Made by a program: the position numbers and the translations under genes | Notes under the pieces: model-generated | Told to the model about the DNA's origin: nothing | What the model saw: the letters and a program-made list of their open reading frames with translations, nothing else | The model's database searches: none | Part shown: piece after piece, positions 54,465 to 63,480 of the stretch | Position numbering within the stretch: position 1 is the first letter of the stretch | Layout of the letters: each line of letters opens with the position of its first letter | Assembly (NCBI GenBank): GCA_035621215.1 | Contig: CP141729.1 | Span: forward strand, 518,944-582,943 | Length of the DNA stretch: 64,000 nucleotides | From: Oscillospiraceae bacterium MB08-C2-2 | Lineage (GTDB): Bacteria; Bacillota; Clostridia; Oscillospirales; Ruminococcaceae | Reading direction: 5' to 3'

Positions 54465-56381
54465 TTACGAAATCTGGTCGCAGAGAATCGTCCATCGATT
54501 CATGCACTCTCCCAGTTCCAAACGCTTGGCTTCCAGAGAATCACAGTGCTGCTGCAACAAAAGGTAATCCCCCGATATCCGCGGAGAGGCAATTAGCTCT
54601 TCCAGCTCCGAGATTTCGCTCTCCAAAAGCTCAATGGTATCCTCTAAATCTCGCAGCTCTTTTTTGCGTGCGACCTCTATACTGCGCTGTTTTTTACTGC
54701 GATATTGGGGTGTTGCCTCTGGAGCAGAAGCGGCAGGCATCTCTGGCGCCACCGGCATTGGGGTAGCAGCCTCCTTCTGGCGCAGATAGGCATCGTAATT
54801 GCCCTTATAAACCCGGATGTGGTCTCTGTGCATTTCCACAATCTTGGTAGGGAACTTATTGAGCAGGTAACGGTCATGTGAAACGGCTAAAACCGTGCCC
54901 TCAAACTGCTGCAGGGCTTTATCCAGCGATTCCTTTACATTTAAATCCAGATGGTTGGTGGGTTCATCCAAAAGAAGCACATTACCCTTTTTCATCAGCA
55001 TAATGGCAAATTTCAGGCGTGCCTTTTCACCGCCTGAAAGATCGCCCACCTTTTTAAAGACATTTTCTCCGGTCAGCTGAACATGTCCTAAAATGGTGCG
55101 GATGGTATGCTCATATTCCCGGGGAAACACATCCCATAAAGCATTCAAAACAGGCTTGGAAGGTTCTAAATCCAGCTCGCCCTGTTCAAAGTAGGAAATA
55201 ACCGTATTCTGTCCCCAAAAAATCTGGCCGCTTTCGGGGATATGAAGCTTTTGCAGTGCCCGGAGCAAAGTGGTCTTTCCGATACCATTGGCGCCGATAA
55301 GAGCAACCTTCTCGCCCCGCAATATATCCAGATCAATGTGACTGCACAAAACCTGCTTGCCTTCGGTTGTATCCACAGCCAAGGATAAATCCTTTACGTG
55401 CAGCACATCCTTGACAGGGTCTTTGTCGTACCCAAATTCCAAGCGAGCCGGTTTGGAAGGAGCGTGAGGCCGCTCGATGCGTTCCATCTTATCCAGAATC
55501 TTCTGCCGGGATTGGGCACGGCCGGTTGTGCTGGCCCGAGCCAGATTGCGGGCCACAAAATCCTCCAGCTTCTGGATATCCTGCTGCTGCTGCCAATACT
55601 GTTTTTCCTGAAGCTCCAATCGCTGGGCACGTTGCTCCACATAGCGGCTGTAATTGCCTTTATAGGTATACAGTGTCCCTTGATCCAGCTCCCAGACACT
55701 GCCGCAAAGGCGATCCAGAAAATAACGGTCATGGGAAACCACCAGAAGCGCTTTTTTCCATCCGGAAAGATAATCCTCCAGCCAAAGAAGCGTTTTGAAA
55801 TCCAGATGGTTGGTGGGTTCATCCAAAATAAGCAGCTCAGGCTGCTCCAGCAAAAGCTTGCACAGGGCAAGGCGAGTCTTTTCGCCACCGCTCAAAACGG
55901 CAACAGGTGTTTGCCGGTCGGTCTGGCCAAAGCCCATTCCGTTGAGCACAGTATCAATGCGTACTTCCATGGTGTAGCCATCCTGCTGCTCAAACTGGGT
56001 CAGCAAAGAAGCATAGCGCCCGGCCAAAGGCTCATAAGCAGGGGATTGGGGCGGCAGAGCGGCCATTTCCTGTTGAAGAGCGGCCAGTTCCTTTTGCATT
56101 TTCACTAAAGTGGCCAGTGCCATATGCATTTCCTGGGCAATGGTATTTTGGCTGTTCAATCCGCTGTTTTGCCGTAAAAACCCAAAGTGGCTGGCTGAGC
56201 GGGAAAGGATGCCTGTGTCCGGTTCCAGTTCGCCGTATATTATATTCAGCAGGGTGGATTTGCCAGCTCCATTTACTCCAATGAGACCAATGCGGTCCTG
56301 ATCTTCTATTTTAGCGGTTAGGGGGTTGAGCACTTGATGGGCGCCAAACCCCTTGGAAATATCTTCAAGCTGTAAAATCAT
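54465..56381 (-). CDS. ABC-F family ATPase (Uup/YdiF/EttA-like)
   Basis: The 638-residue soluble protein has two ABC domains in tandem. Domain 1 has Walker A IGVNGAGKSTLLN, signature LSGGEKTRLALCKLL and LLILDEPTNHLDFKTLLWLE. A ~75-residue linker (RAQRLELQEKQYWQQQQDIQ) follows, then domain 2 with GANGIGKTTLLRAL, LSGGEKARLKFAIML and LLLDEPTNHLDLNV. The C-terminal extension carries a coiled coil (DLEDTIELLESEISELEELI). There are no membrane segments, so it acts in the cytoplasm on ribosomes, as translation factor or resistance protein. The C-terminal coil points to the Uup/YdiF type. A convergent neighbour ends 13 bp away. Confidence 0.95.
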   Translation of the reverse strand: MILQLEDISKGFGAHQVLNPLTAKIEDQDRIGLIGVNGAGKSTLLNIIYGELEPDTGILSRSASHFGFLRQNSGLNSQNTIAQEMHMALATLVKMQKELAALQQEMAALPPQSPAYEPLAGRYASLLTQFEQQDGYTMEVRIDTVLNGMGFGQTDRQTPVAVLSGGEKTRLALCKLLLEQPELLILDEPTNHLDFKTLLWLEDYLSGWKKALLVVSHDRYFLDRLCGSVWELDQGTLYTYKGNYSRYVEQRAQRLELQEKQYWQQQQDIQKLEDFVARNLARASTTGRAQSRQKILDKMERIERPHAPSKPARLEFGYDKDPVKDVLHVKDLSLAVDTTEGKQVLCSHIDLDILRGEKVALIGANGIGKTTLLRALQKLHIPESGQIFWGQNTVISYFEQGELDLEPSKPVLNALWDVFPREYEHTIRTILGHVQLTGENVFKKVGDLSGGEKARLKFAIMLMKKGNVLLLDEPTNHLDLNVKESLDKALQQFEGTVLAVSHDRYLLNKFPTKIVEMHRDHIRVYKGNYDAYLRQKEAATPMPVAPEMPAASAPEATPQYRSKKQRSIEVARKKELRDLEDTIELLESEISELEELIASPRISGDYLLLQQHCDSLEAKRLELGECMNRWTILCDQIS

Positions 56382-56647
56382 AGCGGTGTTGTTTCATCCT
56401 TTTGGCGGGAAGATTATTTTATTCAGCCGACAAATGAGCAAGCAAATCATTTTATTTTGTTGAAAATGGGATTGCAGCTCTGTCGTGATTTCTATTTATG
56501 AATATTGTATCATAATTTTTGGCAAAAAGACAATTGATTTTTCTTTCTATAGGGGGAAATACTAGTCTTAAAGCTATTATGAGAAGAAAATCGTGCTTCT
56601 ATAAATTAAGCAGTGTGATTTTCGATGAAAAGAAAGGGGAAAGAAAA

Positions 56648-56836
56648 ATGTCCGGTAAAAAAAGTGAAAAGATTCTTCATGGCAATTCAGCCAAAATTGA
56701 TCCGCAGAAAAAAATCACAGGGGCCTACACCACCAATACCATCACGGCTTATAATAAGAAGGAAAACGAAACCCCTATTATTTCGGATGAAAATGTCCGG
56801 CTTTCCAGAAAATATGTGGATGAAAACCATAAATAA
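56648..56836 (+). CDS. Small acidic/basic protein, resembles DUF3787-like Clostridial proteins
   Basis: The 62-residue product follows AAAGGGGAAAG. It starts MSGKKSEKILHGNSAKIDPQ and ends PIISDENVRLSRKYVDENHK. The terminal S/E-x-x-V-x-x-x-R/K-x-Y/W-V-D-E-N pattern recalls DUF3787 proteins, which are small and frequent in spore-forming Clostridia; I am not certain of that assignment. No membrane segment or cysteine. It has its own terminator at 56931. Confidence 0.6.
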   Translation: MSGKKSEKILHGNSAKIDPQKKITGAYTTNTITAYNKKENETPIISDENVRLSRKYVDENHK

Positions 56837-56930
56837 AAGGATTGTAAATAACGTGAGGCAGGGTTTATAAACAAACGCCTCATAAATGATTTCAGTTTTC
56901 AGCAGTATTTAACCTATATATCTATTTATG

Positions 56931-56976
56931 AAAAATCAGAAGGAATCGATAAAATGCGATTTCTTCTGATTTTTTG
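56931..56976 (+). terminator. Terminator after the 62-residue gene
   Basis: Arms AAAAATCAGAAGGAATCG (56931-56948) and CGATTTCTTCTGATTTTT (56957-56974), nearly perfect, followed by T residues. Confidence 0.85.
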
Positions 56977-56996
56977 TATTTTCTCTGCATAAACTT

Positions 56997-57030
56997 TGAT
57001 GACCAGTACTTGAAGTCATCATTTTTTTTT
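56997..57030 (+). terminator. Second hairpin with long T run
   Basis: TGATGAC (56997-57003) with GTCATCA (57015-57021), then about nine T residues to 57030. The stem is short. Together with the previous terminator it isolates the GGDEF-EAL locus. Confidence 0.55.
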
Positions 57031-57078
57031 GTTATAGTCATAAGGAACGAAGCGAAAATGACGATATAATTATTGTGT

Positions 57079-57207
57079 ATGACTGCGGGGTTTGATTTTT
57101 TTAAGGTGCTGCATGAATACCCGATGCTGAAAGAAATGTATCTCCCGTTTTTTTCAAGAGTGGGGTATCCTGTTTTCAGCAATTTTGACAGGGGGAGCAT
57201 AAGGTGA
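57079..57207 (+). CDS. 42-residue ORF resembling DUF1858, overlapping the GGDEF-EAL gene
   Basis: From ATG 57079 the frame reads MTAGFDFFKVLHEYPMLKEM then YLPFFSRVGYPVFSNFDRGS and IR, stopping at TGA 57205-57207. That stop overlaps the GTG start of the next gene by four bases (GTGA), the usual spacing of coupled genes. The pattern V-L-x-x-Y-P-x-L-x-x-x-x-L and G-Y/F-P-V-x-x-N resembles DUF1858 helical domains (VLxKYPExxxxL...GFPVLxNP), but this match is from memory and the protein is shorter. No clear ribosome binding site precedes the ATG, which lowers confidence. Confidence 0.4.
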   Translation: MTAGFDFFKVLHEYPMLKEMYLPFFSRVGYPVFSNFDRGSIR

Positions 57208-59048
57208 ATATTGGCATTGCAGTAGCGGTTGGCATTGGCGGAGCTCTATTACTGGTTATACTTGGCCTGATCGGCAAAGTTCTTGTAATTGAAAAAGCAC
57301 CCTTAAATAAAGATTCCCGGTTTGATTTTGATTCCGATGCCTTTGAAGAGGATCTGGAGGATTATTTGATTCCCCGCCGTAATTTAGATTTCCCGGATGA
57401 TATTCCAGATGGTGTTGATCTGGATAAAATGAGCTTGGTGGATTATTACAGCGATATTTTGGGTGAAACAGAAAAAGGGGGCGCCCATCAGGAGCCCATG
57501 CCTTTGGCCCATGAGCGTGAGGAGGCGCTCGTGGAAAATGATTCGCTCACCGGTTTGCGCTGTGGTGAGGCGTTTCATCGTGAGTGTCAGGCCATTCTGG
57601 ATGCCGCTAAAAAGGAAAAAACGTCTTGGGCGGTGGTTTATTTTGATTTTGACCGTTTTAAGCTGATCAATTCCCTCAAGGGTGTTAATATCGGAGACTT
57701 TGCACTACAGCACATTGTGCAGAGATTGCCGGAGGTTTTTGGAGAGCATGCTATTTTTTCCAGGATTACAGCGGATCATTTTTTTGCTTTGCTGCCCTAT
57801 CACGATGTTCAGCAGTTTGAAATCATTGCCGATAACATGAAGCAGGCCTGCCGGGCTGTCATGGAAGGCATCGGCGTTAAAACCGGCCTGAATGTGAGCA
57901 TGGGGATGGCGGTTACACAGAATACATCGTGGAGCTATCGGCTCCCTGTGCTTATGGAAAGAGCCAATATTGCACACTATACCATTAAAGCCAACCGTAA
58001 GGTTTCTTATATTGTTTATAGCAGCAGCATTGTGTTTTCCCATTTTTATGGAGAGAGTGCCTTAGAAAACTTTAAGGAAAACCAGTTCGATGATGAATAT
58101 GTTTTGCACTGGAGGCCCAGCCGCCGTTTGGATACCCGCAGGGTCTGCGGTGTGCAGGTGCGGGCAGGTTGGCGTATTATGGAAAATACACCTCGGCAGT
58201 ATACTGTTCATGATGCTATCGGTGCGTTGCCCGGATACTGTGCTAAAATGCTGTATAAAGTTTGCAAAGAGATTAACAGCTGCCGCAAGCAGGATATTTC
58301 GGTGCTGCCGGTTACTCTTCCGCTTTCTATGATTGACCTGTATAAAGAAGATATAGATGCCTTAGTGAACCAATGCCTTACTGATTTTCAGGTAAAGCCT
58401 CAGCTGCTGGAATTTTTGGTGGATTCAGAAAAACTGCCGGTGGAAATGGAGACTTCCTTTACCCAGCTGAGAAAACTGCGGGATTTAGGTGTTCGGCTGG
58501 CTTTGGGCAACGTTGACCCACGTTCCCGTGCGCTGGAAATGCTGCCTCCCTTTCCATTTGACCGTATTCAGGTTCGCCCCGGATTTTTGCGGGATCTGAA
58601 GGAAAAAGCGGGGGATGAGGGCCAGCAGAATCTATCTCTGGGCTGGTTGGTTAATTTTGCCCGTACCTTTAACACTCAAATTCTAGTGGAAGATATACAG
58701 ATTGAGGAGCAAGCGAGGGTTGCCGCAGAAAAAAGCTGCAAATTTGGGCAAGGCCCCTATTTTGATCCGCCCATGTCCACCAAGCAGTATACCAGTTTTC
58801 TTCAGGAGCTGGCTAAGGAAAGAGCCAATACCAGGGGGGCAGCCCCCGAAGATTTGCAGGAGCAGTTGTTTGATCAGGCTCAAGAGGATTTTGTGGAGAC
58901 ATCTTCTGCTGACTATGAGCAGCTGCCCAGTGCCGATATTCTCCCTTTCAGCGGGCAGCCGCCTAAGTCGGATTGGGAAGCGGAAATGCAGGCCGCCTAT
59001 GCTCAGGAGATGGAGCAGGCTGCTCAAGAACGAAAGCAAAATTCGTAA
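57204..59048 (+). CDS. Membrane-anchored protein with degenerate GGDEF and EAL domains
   Basis: GTG at 57204 follows GGGGAG. The 614-residue protein has one N-terminal helix (AVGIGGALLLVILGLIGKVL), an acidic linker, and a GGDEF-type domain from ~110 starting DSLTGLRCGEAFHREC. Its signature loop reads RITADHFFALL where active diguanylate cyclases have GGDEF. The EAL-type domain begins near 290 with VCGVQVRAGWRIM in place of the EALLRW motif and ends KFGQGPYFDPPMSTKQY where the family has QGYxFxxPM. Metal-binding acidic residues are missing in both, so neither synthesis nor hydrolysis of c-di-GMP is expected. It could bind c-di-GMP or another partner as a receptor. A C-terminal 90-residue Glu/Gln-rich tail follows. 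Confidence 0.85.
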   Translation: MNIGIAVAVGIGGALLLVILGLIGKVLVIEKAPLNKDSRFDFDSDAFEEDLEDYLIPRRNLDFPDDIPDGVDLDKMSLVDYYSDILGETEKGGAHQEPMPLAHEREEALVENDSLTGLRCGEAFHRECQAILDAAKKEKTSWAVVYFDFDRFKLINSLKGVNIGDFALQHIVQRLPEVFGEHAIFSRITADHFFALLPYHDVQQFEIIADNMKQACRAVMEGIGVKTGLNVSMGMAVTQNTSWSYRLPVLMERANIAHYTIKANRKVSYIVYSSSIVFSHFYGESALENFKENQFDDEYVLHWRPSRRLDTRRVCGVQVRAGWRIMENTPRQYTVHDAIGALPGYCAKMLYKVCKEINSCRKQDISVLPVTLPLSMIDLYKEDIDALVNQCLTDFQVKPQLLEFLVDSEKLPVEMETSFTQLRKLRDLGVRLALGNVDPRSRALEMLPPFPFDRIQVRPGFLRDLKEKAGDEGQQNLSLGWLVNFARTFNTQILVEDIQIEEQARVAAEKSCKFGQGPYFDPPMSTKQYTSFLQELAKERANTRGAAPEDLQEQLFDQAQEDFVETSSADYEQLPSADILPFSGQPPKSDWEAEMQAAYAQEMEQAAQERKQNS

Positions 59049-59069
59049 GCCGAAAAAATGGAATAATAA

Positions 59070-59112
59070 AAAAGGAATCCCTCGGTTAATCTCCGGGGGA
59101 TTCCTTTTGTTG
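59070..59112 (+). terminator. Bidirectional terminator between the GGDEF-EAL gene and glyS
   Basis: Sixteen-base arms (59070-59085 and 59093-59108) with one wobble, A-rich before and T-rich after. It serves two convergent genes. Confidence 0.85.
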
Positions 59113-59133
59113 TACGAAAAATCAAAGCTTAGA

Positions 59134-60552
59134 TTAATATGTGATTTTCTCCTGAATATAAGCCACCAGCTGGTCGATGGGAACACGAGTCTGCTCCATA
59201 GTATCACGGTCACGGACTGTAACACTGCCATCGGTTTCCGAATCAAAATCATAGGTGATGCAGAAGGGAGTGCCCACCTCATCCTGACGGCGATAGCGCT
59301 TTCCGATGGAGGAAGCATCATCATAATCCACCATAAAGTGAGCGGAGAGGGCTTCAAAGACCTTTCCGGCAGGCTCGGCCAGCTTTTTGGAAAGAGGAAG
59401 TACACAAGCCTTAAAGGGCGCCAGAGCGGGATGCAGGCGAAGCACCACACGGGTATCTCCCTCGCCAACGGTCTCTTCGTCATAAGCATCACACAGGAAA
59501 GCCAAGGTAACCCGGTCAGCGCCCAAAGAAGGCTCGATAACATAGGGGATATACTTTTCGCCGGATTCCTGATCAAAATATTCCATGCTCTTGGTGCTGT
59601 GCTTCATATGCTGGGTCAGGTCAAAGTCAGTGCGGTCGGCAATACCCCACAGCTCGCCCCAGCCAAAGGGGAACAGGAACTCAAAGTCGGTGGTGGCATT
59701 GGAGTAGTGAGAAAGCTCCTCGGCCTCATGATCCCGCAGGCGCAGATTGTTTTCCTGCATACCCAAGCCAAGCAGCCAGTTTTTGCAGAATTCTTTCCAG
59801 TAGGCAAACCATTCCAGATCGGTGCCGGGCTTGCAGAAAAATTCCAGCTCCATCTGCTCAAACTCACGGGTACGGAAGGTAAAGTTGCCGGGGGTAATCT
59901 CATTGCGGAAGGATTTACCCACCTGAGCTACACCAAAAGGCAGCTTTTTGCGGGTGGTGCGCTGCACATTCATAAAGTTGACGAAGATTCCCTGAGCGGT
60001 TTCAGGCCGCAGAAAAATCTCATTTTTGGCATCCTCGGTGACACCCTGAAAGGTCTTGAACATCAGATTGAACTTGCGGATATCGGTGAAATTGGTGCTG
60101 CCGCAGTTGGGGCATTTGATGCCGTTTTCTTTGATGAAATCCATCATCTGGGCATCGCTCCAGCCATTGGGAACGGTCTCGGACTGATCCTCGATCAGCT
60201 TGTCGGCCCGATGGCGGGTCTTGCAGTCTTTGCAATCCATCAGGGGATCGGAAAAACCGCCTACATGACCGGAAGCCACCCAAACCTGTGGGTTCATGAG
60301 AATGGCGCTGTCCAAGCCCACATTCAGCGGGGACTGCTGGACAAATTTCTTCCACCAAGCTCTCTTGATGTTATTTTTGAGTTCAACGCCCAAGGGGCCG
60401 TAATCCCAAGTGTTGGCCAAACCGCCATAGATTTCAGAACCGGAATAAACAAAGCCTCTGTTTTTGCACAGGGCTGTCACCTTTTCCATGGTTTTTTGGT
60501 TGTTTTCAAGGCCGCGATTCTGCTTGGGGCTGTTTTCAGTGGTATCAGTCAT
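59134..60552 (-). CDS. glyS: Glycyl-tRNA synthetase (single-chain alpha2 type)
   Basis: The 472-residue enzyme charges tRNA-Gly. N-terminal [20 protein letters not shown] then [20 protein letters not shown] is the family's start, with class II motif 1. A zinc-like insertion ([12 protein letters not shown] with CPNCGSTNF) lies at ~100-165. Motif 2 is [20 protein letters not shown], then [28 protein letters not shown] is motif 3, and the C-terminal anticodon domain ([15 protein letters not shown]) is complete. This eukaryote-like alpha2 GlyRS occurs in many Bacillota. The upstream 200 bp contain no T-box antiterminator that I could recognise. Confidence 0.97.
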   Translation of the reverse strand: MTDTTENSPKQNRGLENNQKTMEKVTALCKNRGFVYSGSEIYGGLANTWDYGPLGVELKNNIKRAWWKKFVQQSPLNVGLDSAILMNPQVWVASGHVGGFSDPLMDCKDCKTRHRADKLIEDQSETVPNGWSDAQMMDFIKENGIKCPNCGSTNFTDIRKFNLMFKTFQGVTEDAKNEIFLRPETAQGIFVNFMNVQRTTRKKLPFGVAQVGKSFRNEITPGNFTFRTREFEQMELEFFCKPGTDLEWFAYWKEFCKNWLLGLGMQENNLRLRDHEAEELSHYSNATTDFEFLFPFGWGELWGIADRTDFDLTQHMKHSTKSMEYFDQESGEKYIPYVIEPSLGADRVTLAFLCDAYDEETVGEGDTRVVLRLHPALAPFKACVLPLSKKLAEPAGKVFEALSAHFMVDYDDASSIGKRYRRQDEVGTPFCITYDFDSETDGSVTVRDRDTMEQTRVPIDQLVAYIQEKITY

Positions 60553-60752
60553 GAGGATTCCTCCAAAATAAATAGTGATGCCTCCGCGAGGCTATAAAAT
60601 GATGCGCCTTGCAAAGCTTCAAGGCAATACATCAAAATAGTAATGGGAATTGCTGCTAAAGTCAAGAGTAAGCCGATAAAATCAGGCTTTTTGCATCTGC
60701 TTCGCACACGAAATGTGCTTTTGTCTTTGTCGGGTGGAAACCAAACAGAAGG

Positions 60753-61865
60753 CTACAGGTTTCCCAGACTGGATTCACGCAGATAGGCATTGATAAATCC
60801 ATCCAGTTCTCCGTCCATAACGGCGCTGATATTGCCCACTTCAAATCCGGTTCGCAAATCCTTGACCAAGGTATAGGGCATGAAGACATAAGAGCGAATC
60901 TGTGAGCCCCAGCCGATTTCCTTCTGTACGCCCTTGATATCGCTGATTTTTTCCAGATGCTCCCGCTCTTTGATCTCCGCCAGCTTGGATTTAAGCATCT
61001 TCATGGCAACCTCACGGTTTTGATGCTGGCTGCGCTCATTCTGGCAGGCCGCTACAATACCAGTGGGCAGATGGGTAATACGCACCGCTGAATCGGTTTT
61101 GTTAACATGCTGACCGCCCGCACCGCCGGAGCGGTAGGTGTCAACCCGTAAATCAACGGGATCAATGGTAATGCTTACATCCTCGTCGATTTCGGGCATG
61201 ACCTCCAGTGAGGCAAAGGAGGTCTGCCGTCTCCCCGAAGAATCAAAAGGGGAGATGCGCACCAAACGGTGTACGCCGCCTTCGCTTTTCAGATAGCCAT
61301 AAACATTGGTGCCTTCAATCAAAATGGAAACCGACTTGATGCCAGCCTCATTGCCAGCCAAATAATCCAGCACCTTGTATTTGTAGCGATGGCGCTCCGC
61401 CCAGCGGGTGTACATGCGGTAAAGCATCTCCACCCAATCCTGTGCCTCGGTTCCGCCAGCTCCTGCATGAAAGGTTAGGATGGCGTTGTGGCTGTCGTAT
61501 TCCCCTGTCAGCAGGGTGGAAAGACGCTGTATCTCCAGCTGGGAAGTCAGTTCCTCCAAGTGCTGGAGAACCTCCTCCAGCAGGCTGTCGTCCTCTTCTT
61601 CTTCCGCCATCTGGATCAGGGTGGAGGCATCCTCGTGAAGCCCTGCCAAACGCTCATAAGAGCCCAGCTTGGTTTGAAGCTGTTTTTGTTCCTTGAGCAC
61701 AAGCTGGCTTTTTTCAAGATCCCCCCAAAACGCAGGATCATTGGAAGCCTCAGCCAGCTCAGCCAGCCGCTGCCGCAGCTGTTCGATCCCCAAAGCCTTG
61801 GCCAGCTCTTCCAACTGGGGCTTTAGTTCGTTGAGCCTTAGTTTTGCGTCGTCGTATATCAGCAT
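60753..61865 (-). CDS. prfB: Peptide chain release factor 2, in one frame
   Basis: ATG at 61865 follows GAGGAA; the open frame extends to 61919 but without a site. The 370-residue protein starts MLIYDDAKLRLNELKPQLEE and has the release factor domains FHAGAGGTEAQDWVEMLYRM and the GGQ loop in YRSGGAGGQHVNKTDSAVRI. The SPF tripeptide of RF2 is seen in RISPFDSSGRRQTSFASLEV. It terminates at UAA and UGA codons. Most bacteria make RF2 by a programmed +1 frameshift at a CUUUGA near codon 25. This gene is continuous through that region and has no such site, so autoregulation by frameshifting is absent. Confidence 0.96.
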   Translation of the reverse strand: MLIYDDAKLRLNELKPQLEELAKALGIEQLRQRLAELAEASNDPAFWGDLEKSQLVLKEQKQLQTKLGSYERLAGLHEDASTLIQMAEEEEDDSLLEEVLQHLEELTSQLEIQRLSTLLTGEYDSHNAILTFHAGAGGTEAQDWVEMLYRMYTRWAERHRYKYKVLDYLAGNEAGIKSVSILIEGTNVYGYLKSEGGVHRLVRISPFDSSGRRQTSFASLEVMPEIDEDVSITIDPVDLRVDTYRSGGAGGQHVNKTDSAVRITHLPTGIVAACQNERSQHQNREVAMKMLKSKLAEIKEREHLEKISDIKGVQKEIGWGSQIRSYVFMPYTLVKDLRTGFEVGNISAVMDGELDGFINAYLRESSLGNL

Positions 61866-62111
61866 ATTTTCCTCCAAGAGTATCAGTCTGAATAGGGCCG
61901 CTTGCCCCAAAGCTCTCAAAAAGAGGCTTTATAAGGTTTGTCTGTCATTTTAAAATTGTTCACTATTTTATTTGATTATATCTCAGCAGGCTAGAATTGT
62001 AAAGAAATAGAATGCCGGATATCCATTGCTGTTTGCCCCATAAGACCTTGAAAAGCCTATGGAAAGTCTCGTGAGTATACAAACTGTTCACAATTGGGAC
62101 AGAAAACGGCG
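61866..62111. other. Intergenic region between prfB and the zinc/membrane protein gene
   Basis: No ORF. The part next to 61866 should contain the prfB promoter (minus strand). I saw no strong hairpin here. Confidence 0.45.
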
Positions 62112-62139
62112 TTGATTTTGCCAGATAATAGTATATAAT
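62112..62139 (+). promoter_or_regulatory. Sigma-A-type promoter of the zinc-ribbon membrane protein gene
   Basis: TTGATT at 62112-62117 and TATAAT at 62134-62139, 16-bp spacing. The leader to the ATG at 62277 is about 130 nt and contains small dyads (CCCAAAGTTTGGG near 62184), possibly regulatory. Confidence 0.6.
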
Positions 62140-62276
62140 ATTTGTAGAACAACGCTCCCGCAGTTGGGAAACAAACCGGCCTTCCCAAAGTTTGGGCCCG
62201 GGTTTCCGCTGTCTGCTTTTGGTGGTCTGAGTGGACCCTGGAGTAAAATAACGTTAGGATTGGGAAAGGAAAACCT

Positions 62277-63320
62277 ATGGCTAATTATATAGGGGTTCGG
62301 TGTCCTGTTTGTGATAAAAAATTCAGCACTCACGATGATATTGTAGTATGCCCAAAATGTGGAGCTCCCCATCACCGGGAATGCTATGCCCAAGTGGGGG
62401 ACTGTGCTTTTGCCAAGGAACATATGACCGGGAAAGCATGGGTTAACCCGTTGGAGCAGCAGGCGCAGGAGCAGGCGGCCGCTCAGGCTGCGGCTCGGGC
62501 ACAGCCTGTTCGCTGTGAGCGCTGCAATGCCTATAATCCCGGGGAATATCCTTTTTGTCAGGTGTGTGGGGCAAAGATGCCCAGCCGTGAGCAGCCCGAA
62601 GATTCAAGTAGTCATACACATACGCATACCCACGCACATACACAGAACCAGCCTGAGAACTGGCCTCAGCCAGGATTTGTTTTCAGTGCGCCGGAAACGA
62701 ACGCGGCTTTTTCCGCTTATGGCGGGCTGAATCCGGATGAAAGCATTGCCGGAGAATCGGTTCGGGATATTGCGTTTTTTCTGGGAGCTCGTCCAGCCTA
62801 TTATCTCCATCGGTTTAAACTCTTTGACCAGACCAAGCGAATGATTACGGCCAATTGGAGTGCCGCTATTCTTGGCTTTATGTATTATTTCTATCGAAAA
62901 ATGTACAAAATCGGCGTGGCGCTGCTGGCGGTTACATTGGTGTGTATGATTCCCCGCTTGCTGTATGCCTATTACTATACACCCTATATGCTGAATCAGA
63001 TGGGCTTGGGCCCCGCTGTAACGCTGGATCAGACACTGCTTGATTTTTATGCTCAACTCAGCAACATCACCACTTCGGTGCAGTTTGGGCTGACTATTAC
63101 CTTATCCTTTTTTGCAAACCGTATTTATTATAAAAGAGTCATTGATTCTGTCAAAACCATTCGCGAAAGCACCCAGCAAATGGTGGATGAGCAGACCTAT
63201 GTGGCACAGCTTTCCACCCGAGGCGGAATCAGCGTGAAGGCTGTGGGCTTTGTGATACTGGCTGTTTCTGTAATCTATTTTCTTGCCAGCTTTGGTGTTG
63301 CTGTATCTATTTTATATTAA
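62277..63320 (+). CDS. RING-finger/zinc-ribbon membrane protein with a His-Thr tract
   Basis: ATG at 62277 follows GGGAAAGGAAAACC. The 347-residue protein begins with a RING-like zinc module, VRCPVCDKKFSTHDDIVVCP then KCGAPHHRECYAQVGDCAF (C-x2-C ... C-x2-C ... H-H-x2-C). A second zinc ribbon follows, CERCNAYNPGEYPFCQVCGA. Next is an alternating His-Thr stretch (SHTHTHTHAHTQ), then a DUF2628-type region with FKLFDQTKRMITANWSAAIL and helices VALLAVTLVCMIPRLLYAYY, VQFGLTITLSFFANRIYY and VGFVILAVSVIYFLASFGVA. It is similar to uncharacterised Clostridial proteins that join an N-terminal RING and a membrane domain. The His tract may bind metal. No function is known. Confidence 0.85.
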   Translation: MANYIGVRCPVCDKKFSTHDDIVVCPKCGAPHHRECYAQVGDCAFAKEHMTGKAWVNPLEQQAQEQAAAQAAARAQPVRCERCNAYNPGEYPFCQVCGAKMPSREQPEDSSSHTHTHTHAHTQNQPENWPQPGFVFSAPETNAAFSAYGGLNPDESIAGESVRDIAFFLGARPAYYLHRFKLFDQTKRMITANWSAAILGFMYYFYRKMYKIGVALLAVTLVCMIPRLLYAYYYTPYMLNQMGLGPAVTLDQTLLDFYAQLSNITTSVQFGLTITLSFFANRIYYKRVIDSVKTIRESTQQMVDEQTYVAQLSTRGGISVKAVGFVILAVSVIYFLASFGVAVSILY

Positions 63321-63480
63321 TAATATTAATGAAGGCTTAAAATTGGAAGAAAATGGTGCTTCCATAACAACGTCTTGATGGCTCTGTGGCCTGAATTTAT
63401 GTAAAAGCGGATGTGGATTCTGCAGCGGCGCGCAGCCAAAATGTGTGCCGCTTACTTTTTGAAATTGAGGAGAACCAAAT

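Noticed and set aside
58702-60597. Long (631-codon) plus-strand ORF overlapping glyS
   Set aside because: It is antisense to the fully conserved glyS gene and to the end of the GGDEF-EAL gene, with no protein-like motifs. GC-biased codon use of the real genes explains it.
60553-60752. T-box leader upstream of glyS
   Set aside because: No specifier loop, T-box sequence or antiterminator/terminator pair was seen on the minus strand.
62620-62650. CRISPR-like or microsatellite array at the His-Thr tract
   Set aside because: The short alternating CAYACN codons lie in frame inside a protein-coding gene and have no spacer structure.
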